9,119 bases of DNA from Sulfuricurvum sp. (GCA_022729835.1 DZBC01000076.1:1-9119), one strand, 5' to 3'. Counted from the stretch's first letter, positions 1-7,345 are shown. Translations and numbers: made by a program. The notes: generated by a model not told the origin, from the sequence alone.

Positions 1-53
1 ATGGGTGGCCGGATCAAAACGTCACGGGTGGCCGGATGGGTGCGTTTTTTGCA
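1..53. mobile_element. Terminal part of an insertion sequence (IS21-like end), left edge
   Basis: Positions 25-53 recur exactly as the reverse complement at 9091-9119, and the identity stops where the coding sequence of each flanking gene resumes. Read outward on the minus strand, the end begins TGCAAAAAACGCACCC. It then carries two copies of ATCCGGCCACCC (37-26 and 14-3) separated by GTGACGTTTTG. A terminal 5'-TG and several short internal repeats next to the tip are typical of IS21-family ends, where the IstA transposase binds; the family name is from memory of such ends and is inference. No transposase is visible because the element continues outside the window. It supplies the last 12 codons and the stop of the GGDEF-EAL gene. 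Confidence 0.6.
3..37. repeat. 12-bp direct repeat inside the IS end
   Basis: GGGTGGCCGGAT occurs at 3-14 and 26-37, a period of 23 bases. Repeats of this kind near the tip of IS21-type elements are transposase binding sites; assignment here is inference. Confidence 0.6.
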
Positions 54-3000
54 CCGAATTTACATTGGCTGCGTTCCACAAGCGGAACCTTGTCGCTTCG
101 GTGTGTGAGAAAATCAATGATGCGCTTGACCCATGCATTGTGCTCGACGATGGCATAGAGCAGTGGCAAATTCTCTTTGGCGTAGGGATATTGCCGCGTC
201 CATTCATCAGGAGCACGCCACTGACGCGCCCATGTTGCAACATCGCTTGAGCGCATCGGTCTGGCTATTGCGTACCCTTGCGCTACTTCACACCCCATCA
301 TGAGCAGCGCCGAGCCGTGAATGATATACTCAACACCTTCGGCAATAATCTCGCGTGAAAACGTGTCGGCAAGCTCGTGGATGCCCTCAATAATGGCCAG
401 ATCTTCGGGATCATCCAGCAGGTCAAAAACAAAACTTTGATCGATCTTCAAAGTCCTAACCGGTAGACGCTTGAGATAGGTTAATGATGAATAGCCGGTC
501 CCAAAATCATCCAGTGCAAAGTTAATGCCAAGATCGCGACACTCAGTGATGATACCGGCAATCAGCGAAACATCCTCAAGTGCGCTGGTTTCAAGAATCT
601 CAAATTCCAGATCACCCCTGCGCACGCCGCTGTAGCGCTGCAGCAAGGTGCGCACCGTGTCTACAAAGCTCTCTTGCTGAAGCTGCATACTGTCTACATT
701 AACGCTGATGGGCAGATCAATACCCTGAGCATGCCACTGCTCAATCTGCCCCATGGCTTGCTCAATCACCCAATCGCCAATATCAACCATGAGATGATGC
801 TGCTGTAGCTCTGGCAAAAAGGCCGCAGGCGAGAGCAGGCCCTTATCTGGGTGCTGCCAGCGGATAAGGGCTTCGACACCTATAACTGCGCCACTGCGCA
901 TATTGACTTTAGGTTGATAGTAGAGCACAAACTCACGGTTTTGGAGTGCTTTTCGAATGCGCTCAATGCTCTCTAGTCGCGAACGGATGGCGCGGTCATA
1001 CTCAGCATCAAAAATGTGGAAGCGGTTTTTGCCCGACTGTTTGGCCTGATACATCGCCTGATCAGCCTGTCGCACCAACTGATCCGCATCAATTTGCTCC
1101 CTCTGAGGATAAAACGTCACACCAATACTGGCCGAAACCCTCAGATTAATCTCCTCTATGGTGATCAAGGCCGAAGCCGCCAAAAGCAGGCGATCAAGAA
1201 CAGGTTGAACCTCAGCCGTGTCATTGATATCTTGCAAAATAGCAACAAACTCATCGCCTCCCAATCGAGAGAGCGTATCACCTTCACGCAGTGCCTGTTT
1301 CAGTCGCTTTGAGATTGTCAGTAGAAGTTGATCGCCGATGTTATGCCCATGTCGATCATTGACCTCTTTGAATCCGTCAAGATCCAGATAGACAATGGCA
1401 ATCATCGTGCCGTGGCGCTTACTGTTGGCCAGTGCCTGCTGAAGCCTGTCTGAGAGTAACAAACGATTGGGCAGACTGGTGAGAATATCATAATAAGCTC
1501 TATGACGCAGCTCTTGTTCCATTTTTTTTCTGATACTGATATCAACGTGGGTACCGACCAATCGCTGCGGCTGTAAAAGTTTGCCTTGATCATCCATCGC
1601 CAGTCTGGCTCGCGCAAGAATAGTGACCCAATGACCTGCTTTGTGATGCATACGCAATTCCATCTCGAGCGTCTCAAGCTGCCCATTGAGATAGGCTCTG
1701 ATTTTGGCCAGAGTGGGCTCCTTATCTTCGGGATGCACCAGTTGCTCCCAAGTAGAGAGCGTTTCGGGTAGATCACCATAACGGTATCCCAACATCTCAA
1801 GCCATCGTGGTGAGTAATAGACTTGATTGTTTTGCATGTTCCAGTCCCACAACCCGTCGCTTGAGCCCTCTAATGCATGCTTGAGTCGCTCTTTGATCTG
1901 GTGCTGCTGTGTAATATCATCATAGATACCCAAAACCCCTATGGTCGTTCCCGTAGCGGTATCGACAAGTGGGACCTTTGAGGTGCGCAACCAGATCTGA
2001 TCTCCCTTTGGAGTTGTTTGCGGCTCTTCGTAGCCCAGCGTCGCAACACCGGTCTCTATAACCCTTGAATCATCTAAGCGATAAAGCTCAGCCTGCTCGC
2101 TCCAGCCCATTTCGAAATCGCTCTTGCCGATCAACTGCTCTGCATGTTCAAACCCGGCGTCACGGGCAAAGATATCGTTGCATCCAAGATAGTTGAGATT
2201 GTGGTCTTTCCAAAAAATTCGAAGCGGCGCAGTTTGAAGAATCGTCTTGATCAAATCTGTCGATTTGAGCGCTTCTGTCTGCATTTTAAGCAGCAAGTCA
2301 CGCTCTCTGAGTAGCTGACTTTGTCGCATAAAAGCGAGCACCACGACAACAACGGCACCAAAATAGACCAGTTGCTGCTCCAATAAGATATCTGAAGACG
2401 GTTGGATCCTGACAAAAAGCACCGCTAAGCCTGACAATAAGACGGTAGTAATAGGCAAAAAACGCAAAAAAGCTTCGCTGAGCCGATCAAAGCGCTCGCT
2501 TTTTAAAAATACCAACTGCCAGTTTGACACCATCAACCCTGTAATAAGAATAGTGATTGAGAACATAGTGTTAAACCATGCACCGTCTGTATCCATCCCC
2601 TGAAGCACGATAAAGTTCCAGTGCATCCAGCTCCACGCCGAGCCTGAAAGTCCCAGAATAAAGAGTCCCAGCGGAATGTTTACATGTAAGCGCATACTCG
2701 GAATCATCAGCATGATCATCAGCATCGGAATGAGCAAAAAGAGGGGATAGGCCACCAATACACCCATCGATAGTGGATCAATACCGCCCTTGTGCGGCAG
2801 ATAAAGCACCAAAACAAGTGTGAGGGTTGCCACGCAAAGCGCCAAAAGATCAAGCAAAAAAGCGATAAGGTTGATCTGTTTTTTTTGGGAATAGACTTCA
2901 TAAAATAGGGCTATCGTCATACTCGGACCCAACCAGAGATAGAAAAAATCGGAGGGCGCAGGAAAATGGCTATAAGCGAAATAGACCTGAATGTCCCAGA

Positions 3001-3292
3001 CGATCTGTCCGATCCCATAACCTAAAAAACCGATCCAAAACCACAATGCTGTTTGCCCCGACGTGCTTTTACGACGACGACGAAATCCCAAAAATGCCAA
3101 GAGCGCAGCGGCAGTCGTACCAAAAGTCCAATGGACGTTATCAAAAAAACTGATGAGCGATGACTCTTGCGCGAGCATCATACCCACGCTGCCCACAACG
3201 ATACCCAACAATCCGGTTATGAAAACGATGATGTCCGCTTTGGGAAGGTAGGTGAAAAAAAGGTATAAATTTTTTATAATACCGCTCCGCAC
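14..3292 (-). CDS. Membrane PAS-PAS-GGDEF-EAL c-di-GMP enzyme, 3' end replaced by IS
   Basis: A bifunctional-type cyclic-di-GMP synthase/phosphodiesterase of the inner membrane, 1092 residues as read. About ten hydrophobic segments fill residues 19-322. PAS domains follow at about 345-465 and 470-590. The GGDEF domain has an intact GGDEF motif (678-682) and an inhibitory RxxD site (669-672, five residues before it). The EAL domain keeps EAL (807-809), DDFGTG (928-933), EGVE (985-988) and QGY (1005-1007), so both activities look possible. Residues about 1045-1080 match the first half of a CZB zinc-binding domain: H1051-x-x-W1054 and C1077-K-F-G. After G1080 the frame enters the IS end, and 12 foreign residues precede a TGA at 16-14. 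The start is GTG at 3292-3290, because an in-frame TAA lies just upstream with no better start between; no clear Shine-Dalgarno is seen. The signal sensed by the N-terminal region is unknown. Confidence 0.92.
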   Translation of the reverse strand: MRSGIIKNLYLFFTYLPKADIIVFITGLLGIVVGSVGMMLAQESSLISFFDNVHWTFGTTAAALLAFLGFRRRRKSTSGQTALWFWIGFLGYGIGQIVWDIQVYFAYSHFPAPSDFFYLWLGPSMTIALFYEVYSQKKQINLIAFLLDLLALCVATLTLVLVLYLPHKGGIDPLSMGVLVAYPLFLLIPMLMIMLMIPSMRLHVNIPLGLFILGLSGSAWSWMHWNFIVLQGMDTDGAWFNTMFSITILITGLMVSNWQLVFLKSERFDRLSEAFLRFLPITTVLLSGLAVLFVRIQPSSDILLEQQLVYFGAVVVVVLAFMRQSQLLRERDLLLKMQTEALKSTDLIKTILQTAPLRIFWKDHNLNYLGCNDIFARDAGFEHAEQLIGKSDFEMGWSEQAELYRLDDSRVIETGVATLGYEEPQTTPKGDQIWLRTSKVPLVDTATGTTIGVLGIYDDITQQHQIKERLKHALEGSSDGLWDWNMQNNQVYYSPRWLEMLGYRYGDLPETLSTWEQLVHPEDKEPTLAKIRAYLNGQLETLEMELRMHHKAGHWVTILARARLAMDDQGKLLQPQRLVGTHVDISIRKKMEQELRHRAYYDILTSLPNRLLLSDRLQQALANSKRHGTMIAIVYLDLDGFKEVNDRHGHNIGDQLLLTISKRLKQALREGDTLSRLGGDEFVAILQDINDTAEVQPVLDRLLLAASALITIEEINLRVSASIGVTFYPQREQIDADQLVRQADQAMYQAKQSGKNRFHIFDAEYDRAIRSRLESIERIRKALQNREFVLYYQPKVNMRSGAVIGVEALIRWQHPDKGLLSPAAFLPELQQHHLMVDIGDWVIEQAMGQIEQWHAQGIDLPISVNVDSMQLQQESFVDTVRTLLQRYSGVRRGDLEFEILETSALEDVSLIAGIITECRDLGINFALDDFGTGYSSLTYLKRLPVRTLKIDQSFVFDLLDDPEDLAIIEGIHELADTFSREIIAEGVEYIIHGSALLMMGCEVAQGYAIARPMRSSDVATWARQWRAPDEWTRQYPYAKENLPLLYAIVEHNAWVKRIIDFLTHRSDKVPLVERSQCKFGAKNAPIRPPVTF

Positions 3293-3326
3293 ATTATTTG
3301 AAAATCGAAAGCTATTTTAAAGGAAT

Positions 3327-3461
3327 CTATCTTAATACGTCCATAAGTTTCAGCCCGATTACATGGGCACTCCATGAACGACGCCAAACATTCAAGGCTG
3401 GCTCAAGTGTCGCTCTTGCGTCATCCTGACGATCGCCTTTAGAAGCAAGAAGACTATACAA
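3327..3461 (-). pseudogene. Possible 44-codon C-terminal gene remnant
   Basis: A short open frame on the minus strand runs from a TTG at 3461 to a TAG at 3329-3327. It reads as a soluble, Arg/Leu/Trp-containing tail (LASKGDRQDDARATL, then EPALNVWRRSWSAHV, then IGLKLMDVLR). It ends 34 bases before the GGDEF-EAL start, as an upstream operon gene would, and a TGA lies directly upstream of it. No Shine-Dalgarno or recognised family was seen. It could be the tail of a lost gene or chance coding-like sequence. Confidence 0.2.
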
Positions 3462-3462
3462 T
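3455..3462 (+). promoter_or_regulatory. Candidate -10 box for hemY
   Basis: TATACAAT lies about 50 bases before the hemY ATG. No recognisable TTGACA-like -35 sits at 16-18 bases upstream, so this is only a weak promoter candidate. Confidence 0.25.
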
Positions 3463-3512
3463 CATAGACAAGTATGCGTGGTCGGCAAAATCAAAAATCA
3501 AGAGGAAAAAGC

Positions 3513-4856
3513 ATGAAAGTAGCCATTATCGGAGGCGGTATTAGCGCTCTAGCTACAGCGTTTTATCTTAAAAAAGAGCGGCCTCAGTGGGAAGTGACAG
3601 TTTTTGAGAAAGAAGCGCAGTTGGGCGGGAAGATGAAAACCGTCAATCAAAACGGATTTTTATTTGAAGAGGGGAGCAACGGGTTTCTCTCCAGCAAACC
3701 CGACACGCTAGCGCTTGTCAGCGAGAGCGGATGCGAGGCACTTTTGATGCCAAGCAACGACAATGCGCGGATTCGCTTTATCTTCAAAGATGCACTGCAT
3801 CGTCTGCCGGAGTCACCCATGGCGTTTTTGGCAACCCCCTTGCTCTCATGGAGAGAGAAACTACGAGTAGCCATGGAGTTTTTCACGCCGGCCCAAAAAG
3901 AGGAGACAGATGAAACACTACAAAGCTTCGGCTACCGAAGAGTCGGCAAGGGGATGACGGATACCTTTTTAGATGCGATGGTCGCCGGCATATTTGCCTC
4001 CACTCCCGAGAAGATTTCGGTCAAGGCAGCTTTTCCTGCCGTCGTCAGGCTTGAGAAGGAGTATGGAGGGCTGTTTCGCGGGATGCTTGCCAAAAAGAAA
4101 AAAGAGGCGGGGCCGGGCGGTATTTTGATGAGTTTTGCAGGAGGGGTGAGCCGCTTTATCGAGAAGCTTGCAGAGGCCTCCGGCGCACGCATTGAGCTTG
4201 AGGCGGATATCCGCGAGATCGCTTCGGAAGGCTCTCTTTGGCGCATCAAAAGTGGTGATGAAACGCTCTTGTTCGATAAGGTCGTGTTGGCGACACCCGC
4301 GTATGAGAGTGCGCGTTATCTGAGAACCATTGATCCCGAGGCAGCAGCACTTTTGGATCAGATCGAGTATTCACCGGTCAGTGTGGTCGGATTGGGTTAT
4401 GAGCATCTGTCGCATGATCTGTTGGGTTTTGGTCTATTGACGACCACATCGGCGCAGCAGGAGATTTTGGGGGTGTTGTGGGATAGCTCGATTTTTACGG
4501 ATAGAGCGCCTAAGGGTAAAAAATCCGTGCGTGTGATGATCGGAGGGCAGCGCAATGCGGAGCTTGCGCTCCAAGAGGACGCAGCACTCATCGCCATGGC
4601 CAAGCGCGGCATTATGGCGACGATGGGCGTGGCGGACGAGCCGACGGAGATCTATGTCAAACGCTATGAGCAGGGGATTCCCAACTATCCGGTCGGTCAT
4701 TTGGCAGCAATGGATAAACTCTTTGCACGTATCGGTACACACCACGCTCTCTACCTAAACTCCAACGCCTACCGTGGGGTGGGACTGAATGACTGTGTCG
4801 CCAACAGCAAGCAGTGCGCCCGCAGCATTGTCAAGCAGAGCGAAAAGGCGCATTAG
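3513..4856 (+). CDS. hemY: HemY-type FAD-dependent protoporphyrinogen/coproporphyrinogen oxidase
   Basis: Catalyses the late oxidation step of heme synthesis (protoporphyrinogen IX to protoporphyrin IX, or coproporphyrinogen III to coproporphyrin III) at the membrane face. The 447-residue protein has the family's usual length. It opens with the FAD-binding Rossmann motif GGGISA (7-12), with acidic E32 and GG (38-39) in FEKEAQLGGKMKT, then the substrate-side GFLFEEGSNGFL. It ends with the C-terminal FAD/closure signature IPNYPVGH followed by NAYRGVGLNDC (about 418-428). The ATG at 3513 is preferred over the in-frame ATG at 3474 because AGAGGA (3501-3506) is well spaced before it and the Rossmann fold begins immediately. 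The gene is monocistronic on this strand; its stop is 7 bases from the convergent small gene, with no hairpin terminator between. The choice between the two porphyrinogen substrates cannot be made from sequence alone. Confidence 0.88.
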   Translation: MKVAIIGGGISALATAFYLKKERPQWEVTVFEKEAQLGGKMKTVNQNGFLFEEGSNGFLSSKPDTLALVSESGCEALLMPSNDNARIRFIFKDALHRLPESPMAFLATPLLSWREKLRVAMEFFTPAQKEETDETLQSFGYRRVGKGMTDTFLDAMVAGIFASTPEKISVKAAFPAVVRLEKEYGGLFRGMLAKKKKEAGPGGILMSFAGGVSRFIEKLAEASGARIELEADIREIASEGSLWRIKSGDETLLFDKVVLATPAYESARYLRTIDPEAAALLDQIEYSPVSVVGLGYEHLSHDLLGFGLLTTTSAQQEILGVLWDSSIFTDRAPKGKKSVRVMIGGQRNAELALQEDAALIAMAKRGIMATMGVADEPTEIYVKRYEQGIPNYPVGHLAAMDKLFARIGTHHALYLNSNAYRGVGLNDCVANSKQCARSIVKQSEKAH

Positions 4857-4863
4857 GTTGTTT

Positions 4864-5085
4864 TTACCCTTGCGATTTGCCTTTGCGTTGCTGCTTTTTA
4901 TTCTGTTTCTTTTGTGTAGCTTGGGCTACATTTGGGGTTTGTTGTTGCAAAGAGGCATCGGTTTGTGTCACTGCAGCACGACTTGAAAGATCAACTCCAT
5001 AGCGCTCAAGGGGGCTTTGATAGCCCTCAAGCGTCTGCGCACCAAGTGCCACTAGCGTTGCTAGCGTGAGCATGAGTGCTCTCAT
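4864..5085 (-). CDS. Small exported K/Q-rich protein, translationally coupled to the DUF2202 lipoprotein
   Basis: 73 residues of no family I recognise. The N-terminus (MRALMLTLATLVALGAQ) is a short signal peptide with likely cleavage near GAQ-TLEG, leaving a mature peptide of about 55 residues. This has a mixed first part (EGYQSPLERYGVDLSSRAA) and a strongly basic, glutamine-rich tail (QATQKKQNKKQQRKGKSQG) that would be disordered and could bind anionic surfaces or a partner. The start is well supported: AAGGAGG sits six bases before the ATG. The ATG overlaps the stop of the upstream gene as ATGA, so both are translated from one message. A job linked to the DUF2202 protein is inferred from this coupling only. 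Confidence 0.75.
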   Translation of the reverse strand: MRALMLTLATLVALGAQTLEGYQSPLERYGVDLSSRAAVTQTDASLQQQTPNVAQATQKKQNKKQQRKGKSQG

Positions 5086-5804
5086 CGGTGGCCTCCTTGC
5101 GCATTTTGGGGATATTCACTGGTGGTTTTGCAGTACGTATCACCAAGCACACAACAGCCCTGCGGGATACCCATATTTTTGAGCGCACTGTCAAATGCCC
5201 AGTAGTGGTTGTAGCTTCCTTGTCGCAGATTCTCAAAGACCAGCACCAGATCATCGGCACCTTGCGCCACAGCGATATCGTGATCAAGGTCGTTGATGTC
5301 GGTTACTTCGACCATGCACCCAACCTCAAGCGCGTCTTGAATCGAAGCACTCCCCTTGCTGTAGAGCAGCGCATAAAGTGCGCCAACCTCTTCAATGGAG
5401 TACAGACCGCTACTATAGGCGTCAAGCGCTGCCTCATTGTATCCTCCGCTGTAGTCACTTGGGTTGAGGATATTGAGGTCGTACTTTTCAATCAACTCCT
5501 CCACCATTGACTGGTGCGTACTTTCGGCATTGTTGGCGATATTGCTCAGCGTTGTGTGTGGGGTGAGCGCATTGAGGGCGAGATAGATATCTTTCGCCAG
5601 CTTCTCTTCATTCCACATATACGCGACGGTATAACGCTGCTCATCGCTTAACTCGCTGCGCGGCAAGGCGGCAATTTGGTCATTCAAGAGCTCTTGATTG
5701 TTGCTTCCTTGGGGGCCTTGGCGTCTGCTGTTTGAATCGCCGCCGCACCCAGTTAGCTGTAGGGCTATAAGCGCGGCTAGGGAGAGAGTGATGAGTGATT
5801 TCAT
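5082..5804 (-). CDS. DUF2202 ferritin-like domain lipoprotein
   Basis: A 240-residue protein with a lipoprotein signal (hydrophobic segment, then lipobox LTGC 17-20), so it is probably anchored in the envelope. After a Gly/Asn/Gln/Ser-rich linker (21-40) comes a helical DUF2202 domain. Its conserved acidic/His signatures are NEEKLAKDIYLAL (E66/E67), ESTHQSMVEELI (E94, H97), E161, and a C-terminal ENLRQGSYNH (E191, H200). These are spaced like the metal ligands of a ferritin-like four-helix bundle; metal binding is inferred, and the family has no firmly known reaction. The C-terminus carries CC-x6-C (C217, C218, C225). The ATG at 5804 follows AAAAGGAC. It is co-translated with the small exported protein downstream, and a tandem repeat lies 45-65 bases upstream of the start. 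Confidence 0.88.
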   Translation of the reverse strand: MKSLITLSLAALIALQLTGCGGDSNSRRQGPQGSNNQELLNDQIAALPRSELSDEQRYTVAYMWNEEKLAKDIYLALNALTPHTTLSNIANNAESTHQSMVEELIEKYDLNILNPSDYSGGYNEAALDAYSSGLYSIEEVGALYALLYSKGSASIQDALEVGCMVEVTDINDLDHDIAVAQGADDLVLVFENLRQGSYNHYWAFDSALKNMGIPQGCCVLGDTYCKTTSEYPQNAQGGHR

Positions 5805-5848
5805 AATAGAGTCCTTTTGGTGTTTTGATGGAGAGATGATGACGCAGG

Positions 5849-5868
5849 TGTGTTAGCGCTGTGTTAGC
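5849..5868. promoter_or_regulatory. Tandem direct repeat TGTGTTAGC with 11-base period
   Basis: TGTGTTAGC occurs at 5849-5857 and again at 5860-5868, exactly one helical turn apart, 45-64 bases upstream of the DUF2202 start and 33 bases beyond the 3' end of the preceding gene. Direct repeats at 11-base spacing are the usual format for OmpR/PhoB-type response regulators. Assignment as an operator is inference. Confidence 0.3.
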
Positions 5869-5900
5869 TGCAACAAAATGCACCAAAGCAGCGAGGGGGC

Positions 5901-6728
5901 TTAGCGCCCGGTCACGCTTGCGGTGTCTCCGCGCCCTTGGATCACATCCACCATGCGCTGCGAAAAGAGCGGTGCGGCCATATTGGCTAGGGTGGCATTG
6001 GGGTGTGGATTGTCGCTACCCTCGGCGTATTTGAGCGGAAGATAGAGGCCGCCTTCGGTTTCGATCTCGTAAAAATCCCAGATGAAGATATTGTCTCCCG
6101 GCTCATCCCACGTATTTTTGACCCACTCAAAGAAGGTGCGGGCACGCTGGGCATCATCAGGGTTTGTAGTATCTACGGTGAGCGCCGCTCCCGTCCAGAC
6201 CAGAAAGCGGGTGTTTGGGAACTGGCGCATTTTGGTTTTGAGCGCGGCGTATTGCAGGTAGTAGTTCTCCAGTGTTTGTGCGCCTGAGTCGATCGCGGGA
6301 TTGCCGGTATCAGCACTGATCTCACTGACGGGATAGCAGTGTTTCCAGACGATCAGGTCATAGCTTGGTGTGAGCATTTCGAGGGTTGGCTCTTCCATAT
6401 AGGCGCTGTTGCCGGCGTGATTGATCCAGATGTTCCAGTAGTCGTAGGGGTAGTTGTTCCAAGGATAGGGGTTGCCGCTTGGAAAATTGTGCTCTTCGAT
6501 GGTGTAGGCGGTGGCGTGGGCGGTGTTGTAGTTTTGTATTCACGCTTCGACCCCTCCGTCGTAAATCACCCCTCCGGTGCTGTGGTGCAAAAAGAGGATT
6601 TTGGCATCCGAGGCCGTCGATGACGAATCGAGTAAGAACATCAAGATACTTGGATTGGGGCCCAAAGACGGGGCGGCATGAAGTGCAACCGTGAGCGAAC
6701 CGAGAAGCAAAAAACGAGAAAAAAACAT
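5901..6728 (-). pseudogene. Secreted SGNH-hydrolase-like protein, interrupted by in-frame TGA
   Basis: Reading one frame throughout gives 275 codons with a single internal TGA at codon 63 (6542-6540). Before it are a signal peptide (MFFSRFLLLGSLTVALHA) and a block I-like strand, KILFLHHSTGG (S50 the likely nucleophile position). After it the same frame continues as a convincing protein: NYNTAHATAYTIEEHNFPSG, WNIWINHAG, YDLIVWKHCYP, and the closing SDNPHPN, whose D239-x-x-H242 is the SGNH catalytic pair. The residue at the TGA follows GGVEA and would most easily be Trp (TGG to TGA). The start is the ATG at 6728, preceded by AAAAGGAG, rather than the ATG at 6755. As read, translation yields only a 62-residue peptide; the next in-frame ATG (codon 111) lacks the signal peptide and nucleophile. 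The substrate is unknown. Alternatives are a sequencing error or a recent nonsense mutation. Confidence 0.8.
6540..6542 (-). other. Internal in-frame TGA of the SGNH gene
   Basis: The codon reads TGA between GCG (Ala) and ATA (Ile) on the minus strand. The following 40 bases are A/C-rich with almost no G, so they cannot form the bacterial SECIS hairpin needed for selenocysteine. Elsewhere in the window TGA acts as a normal stop (end of the DUF2202 gene). Confidence 0.8.
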
Positions 6729-6740
6729 AAACGCTCCTTT

Positions 6741-6758
6741 TGAATGATGGCTCATTCA
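6741..6758. promoter_or_regulatory. Perfect 7-4-7 palindrome, TetR/FadR-type operator candidate
   Basis: TGAATGA-TGGC-TCATTCA is a perfect 7-base inverted repeat with a 4-base centre, lying just upstream of the Shine-Dalgarno of the SGNH gene. It fits the Bacillus FadR (TetR-family) site TGAATGA-N4-TCATTCA as I remember it. A third half-site, TGAATGAG, lies at 6788-6795. No TetR gene is in the window. Confidence 0.4.
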
Positions 6759-6850
6759 ATCGGAAAAGCGACACGCTACAGGCTAACTGAATGAGGATTC
6801 GTCATCTTATCAGATCGGCGTGAAGCTTGCGTTACATGTAAGCGGATCGA

Positions 6851-7315
6851 CTATTTGAGCGGCGCGTTTTTGGGCGTGTTGGCTTCGGCTAGAGCGATCA
6901 TACCGCCTTTGAGGACGTGGACGTTGGCAAAGCCGAGCTGTTTGAGGCCGATGGCGGCCATGGTGCCGCGCGTGCCGGAGTGGCAGATGGCGATGATGGG
7001 GCGGTCGGTGGGGAGGGTTTTGAGCGCTTCGGGCGTGAAGAGCCGCTCGATGGGCATCAGCGCACTGTGGGTATCGGTCAGGCCCAGCACCGAGGCTTCG
7101 CCCTGCGAGCGTACGTCAAGCAGCAGGTAGGGTTTGCCTTCGCGGATCAGGGTCATCAGGTCATCGGCTTTCATAAAGAGCGTTGAGTCGGCGCACGCTT
7201 TTTGGTCCATGTGGCTGTAGAAGTGGTGCAGTTCGGCGGCTTTGGTTGCATCGAAGGCAAAAAGTTGCGTCGAAAGCGCGAGTGTGCCAAGTAAGAGGCT
7301 AAGGGCTTTTGTCAT
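6851..7315 (-). CDS. Periplasmic single-domain rhodanese
   Basis: A 154-residue exported protein with one rhodanese domain, the fold that carries a persulfide on its active-site Cys for sulfur transfer. The signal peptide is residues 1-20 (MTKALSLLLGTLALSTQLFA), with cleavage before FDATK. The domain starts at about residue 48 and shows LLLDVRS (64-70) and the catalytic loop CHSGTR (111-116, Cys111), followed by the usual GMAA-type helix and LKGGM near the end. An additional Cys41 could form a disulfide. The ATG at 7315 follows TAAGGAAA. A good -10 box is 30 bases upstream. It is transcribed towards the broken SGNH gene with a 122-base gap holding the operator-like repeats, so the two need not share a message. 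The physiological donor and acceptor are not evident. Confidence 0.88.
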   Translation of the reverse strand: MTKALSLLLGTLALSTQLFAFDATKAAELHHFYSHMDQKACADSTLFMKADDLMTLIREGKPYLLLDVRSQGEASVLGLTDTHSALMPIERLFTPEALKTLPTDRPIIAICHSGTRGTMAAIGLKQLGFANVHVLKGGMIALAEANTPKNAPLK

Positions 7316-7345
7316 TGTATTTCCTTATGCTAAAAATTTGACGCA

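Larger units (their letters stand above)
3293..3512. other. 220-base divergent intergenic region between GGDEF-EAL gene and hemY
   Basis: This stretch separates two divergent genes. It contains a possible minus-strand coding remnant (3327-3461), an A/T-rich stretch just upstream of the GGDEF-EAL GTG (minus-strand TAAAAT around 3315-3320 is a weak -10 candidate), and a TATACAAT box at 3455-3462 for hemY. No convincing operator or terminator was found. Confidence 0.5.

Noticed and set aside
5076..5510. 144-codon plus-strand open frame opposite the DUF2202 gene
   Set aside because: It lies antisense to a well-supported lipoprotein gene, with no ribosome binding site or family-like sequence.
6500..6542. 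Selenocysteine at the internal TGA
   Set aside because: The 40 bases after the TGA are A/C-rich and cannot fold into a SECIS hairpin.
6358..6774. 138-codon minus-strand open frame overlapping the SGNH gene in another frame
   Set aside because: It is rich in Arg/His/Gln runs typical of an out-of-frame shadow, while the other frame has a signal peptide and catalytic motifs.
2680..6844. 13-base match TTACATGTAAGCG at 2680-2692 and 6832-6844, built on a palindrome
   Set aside because: One copy is inside the GGDEF-EAL coding sequence and the core is a short palindrome, so chance is the simplest explanation.
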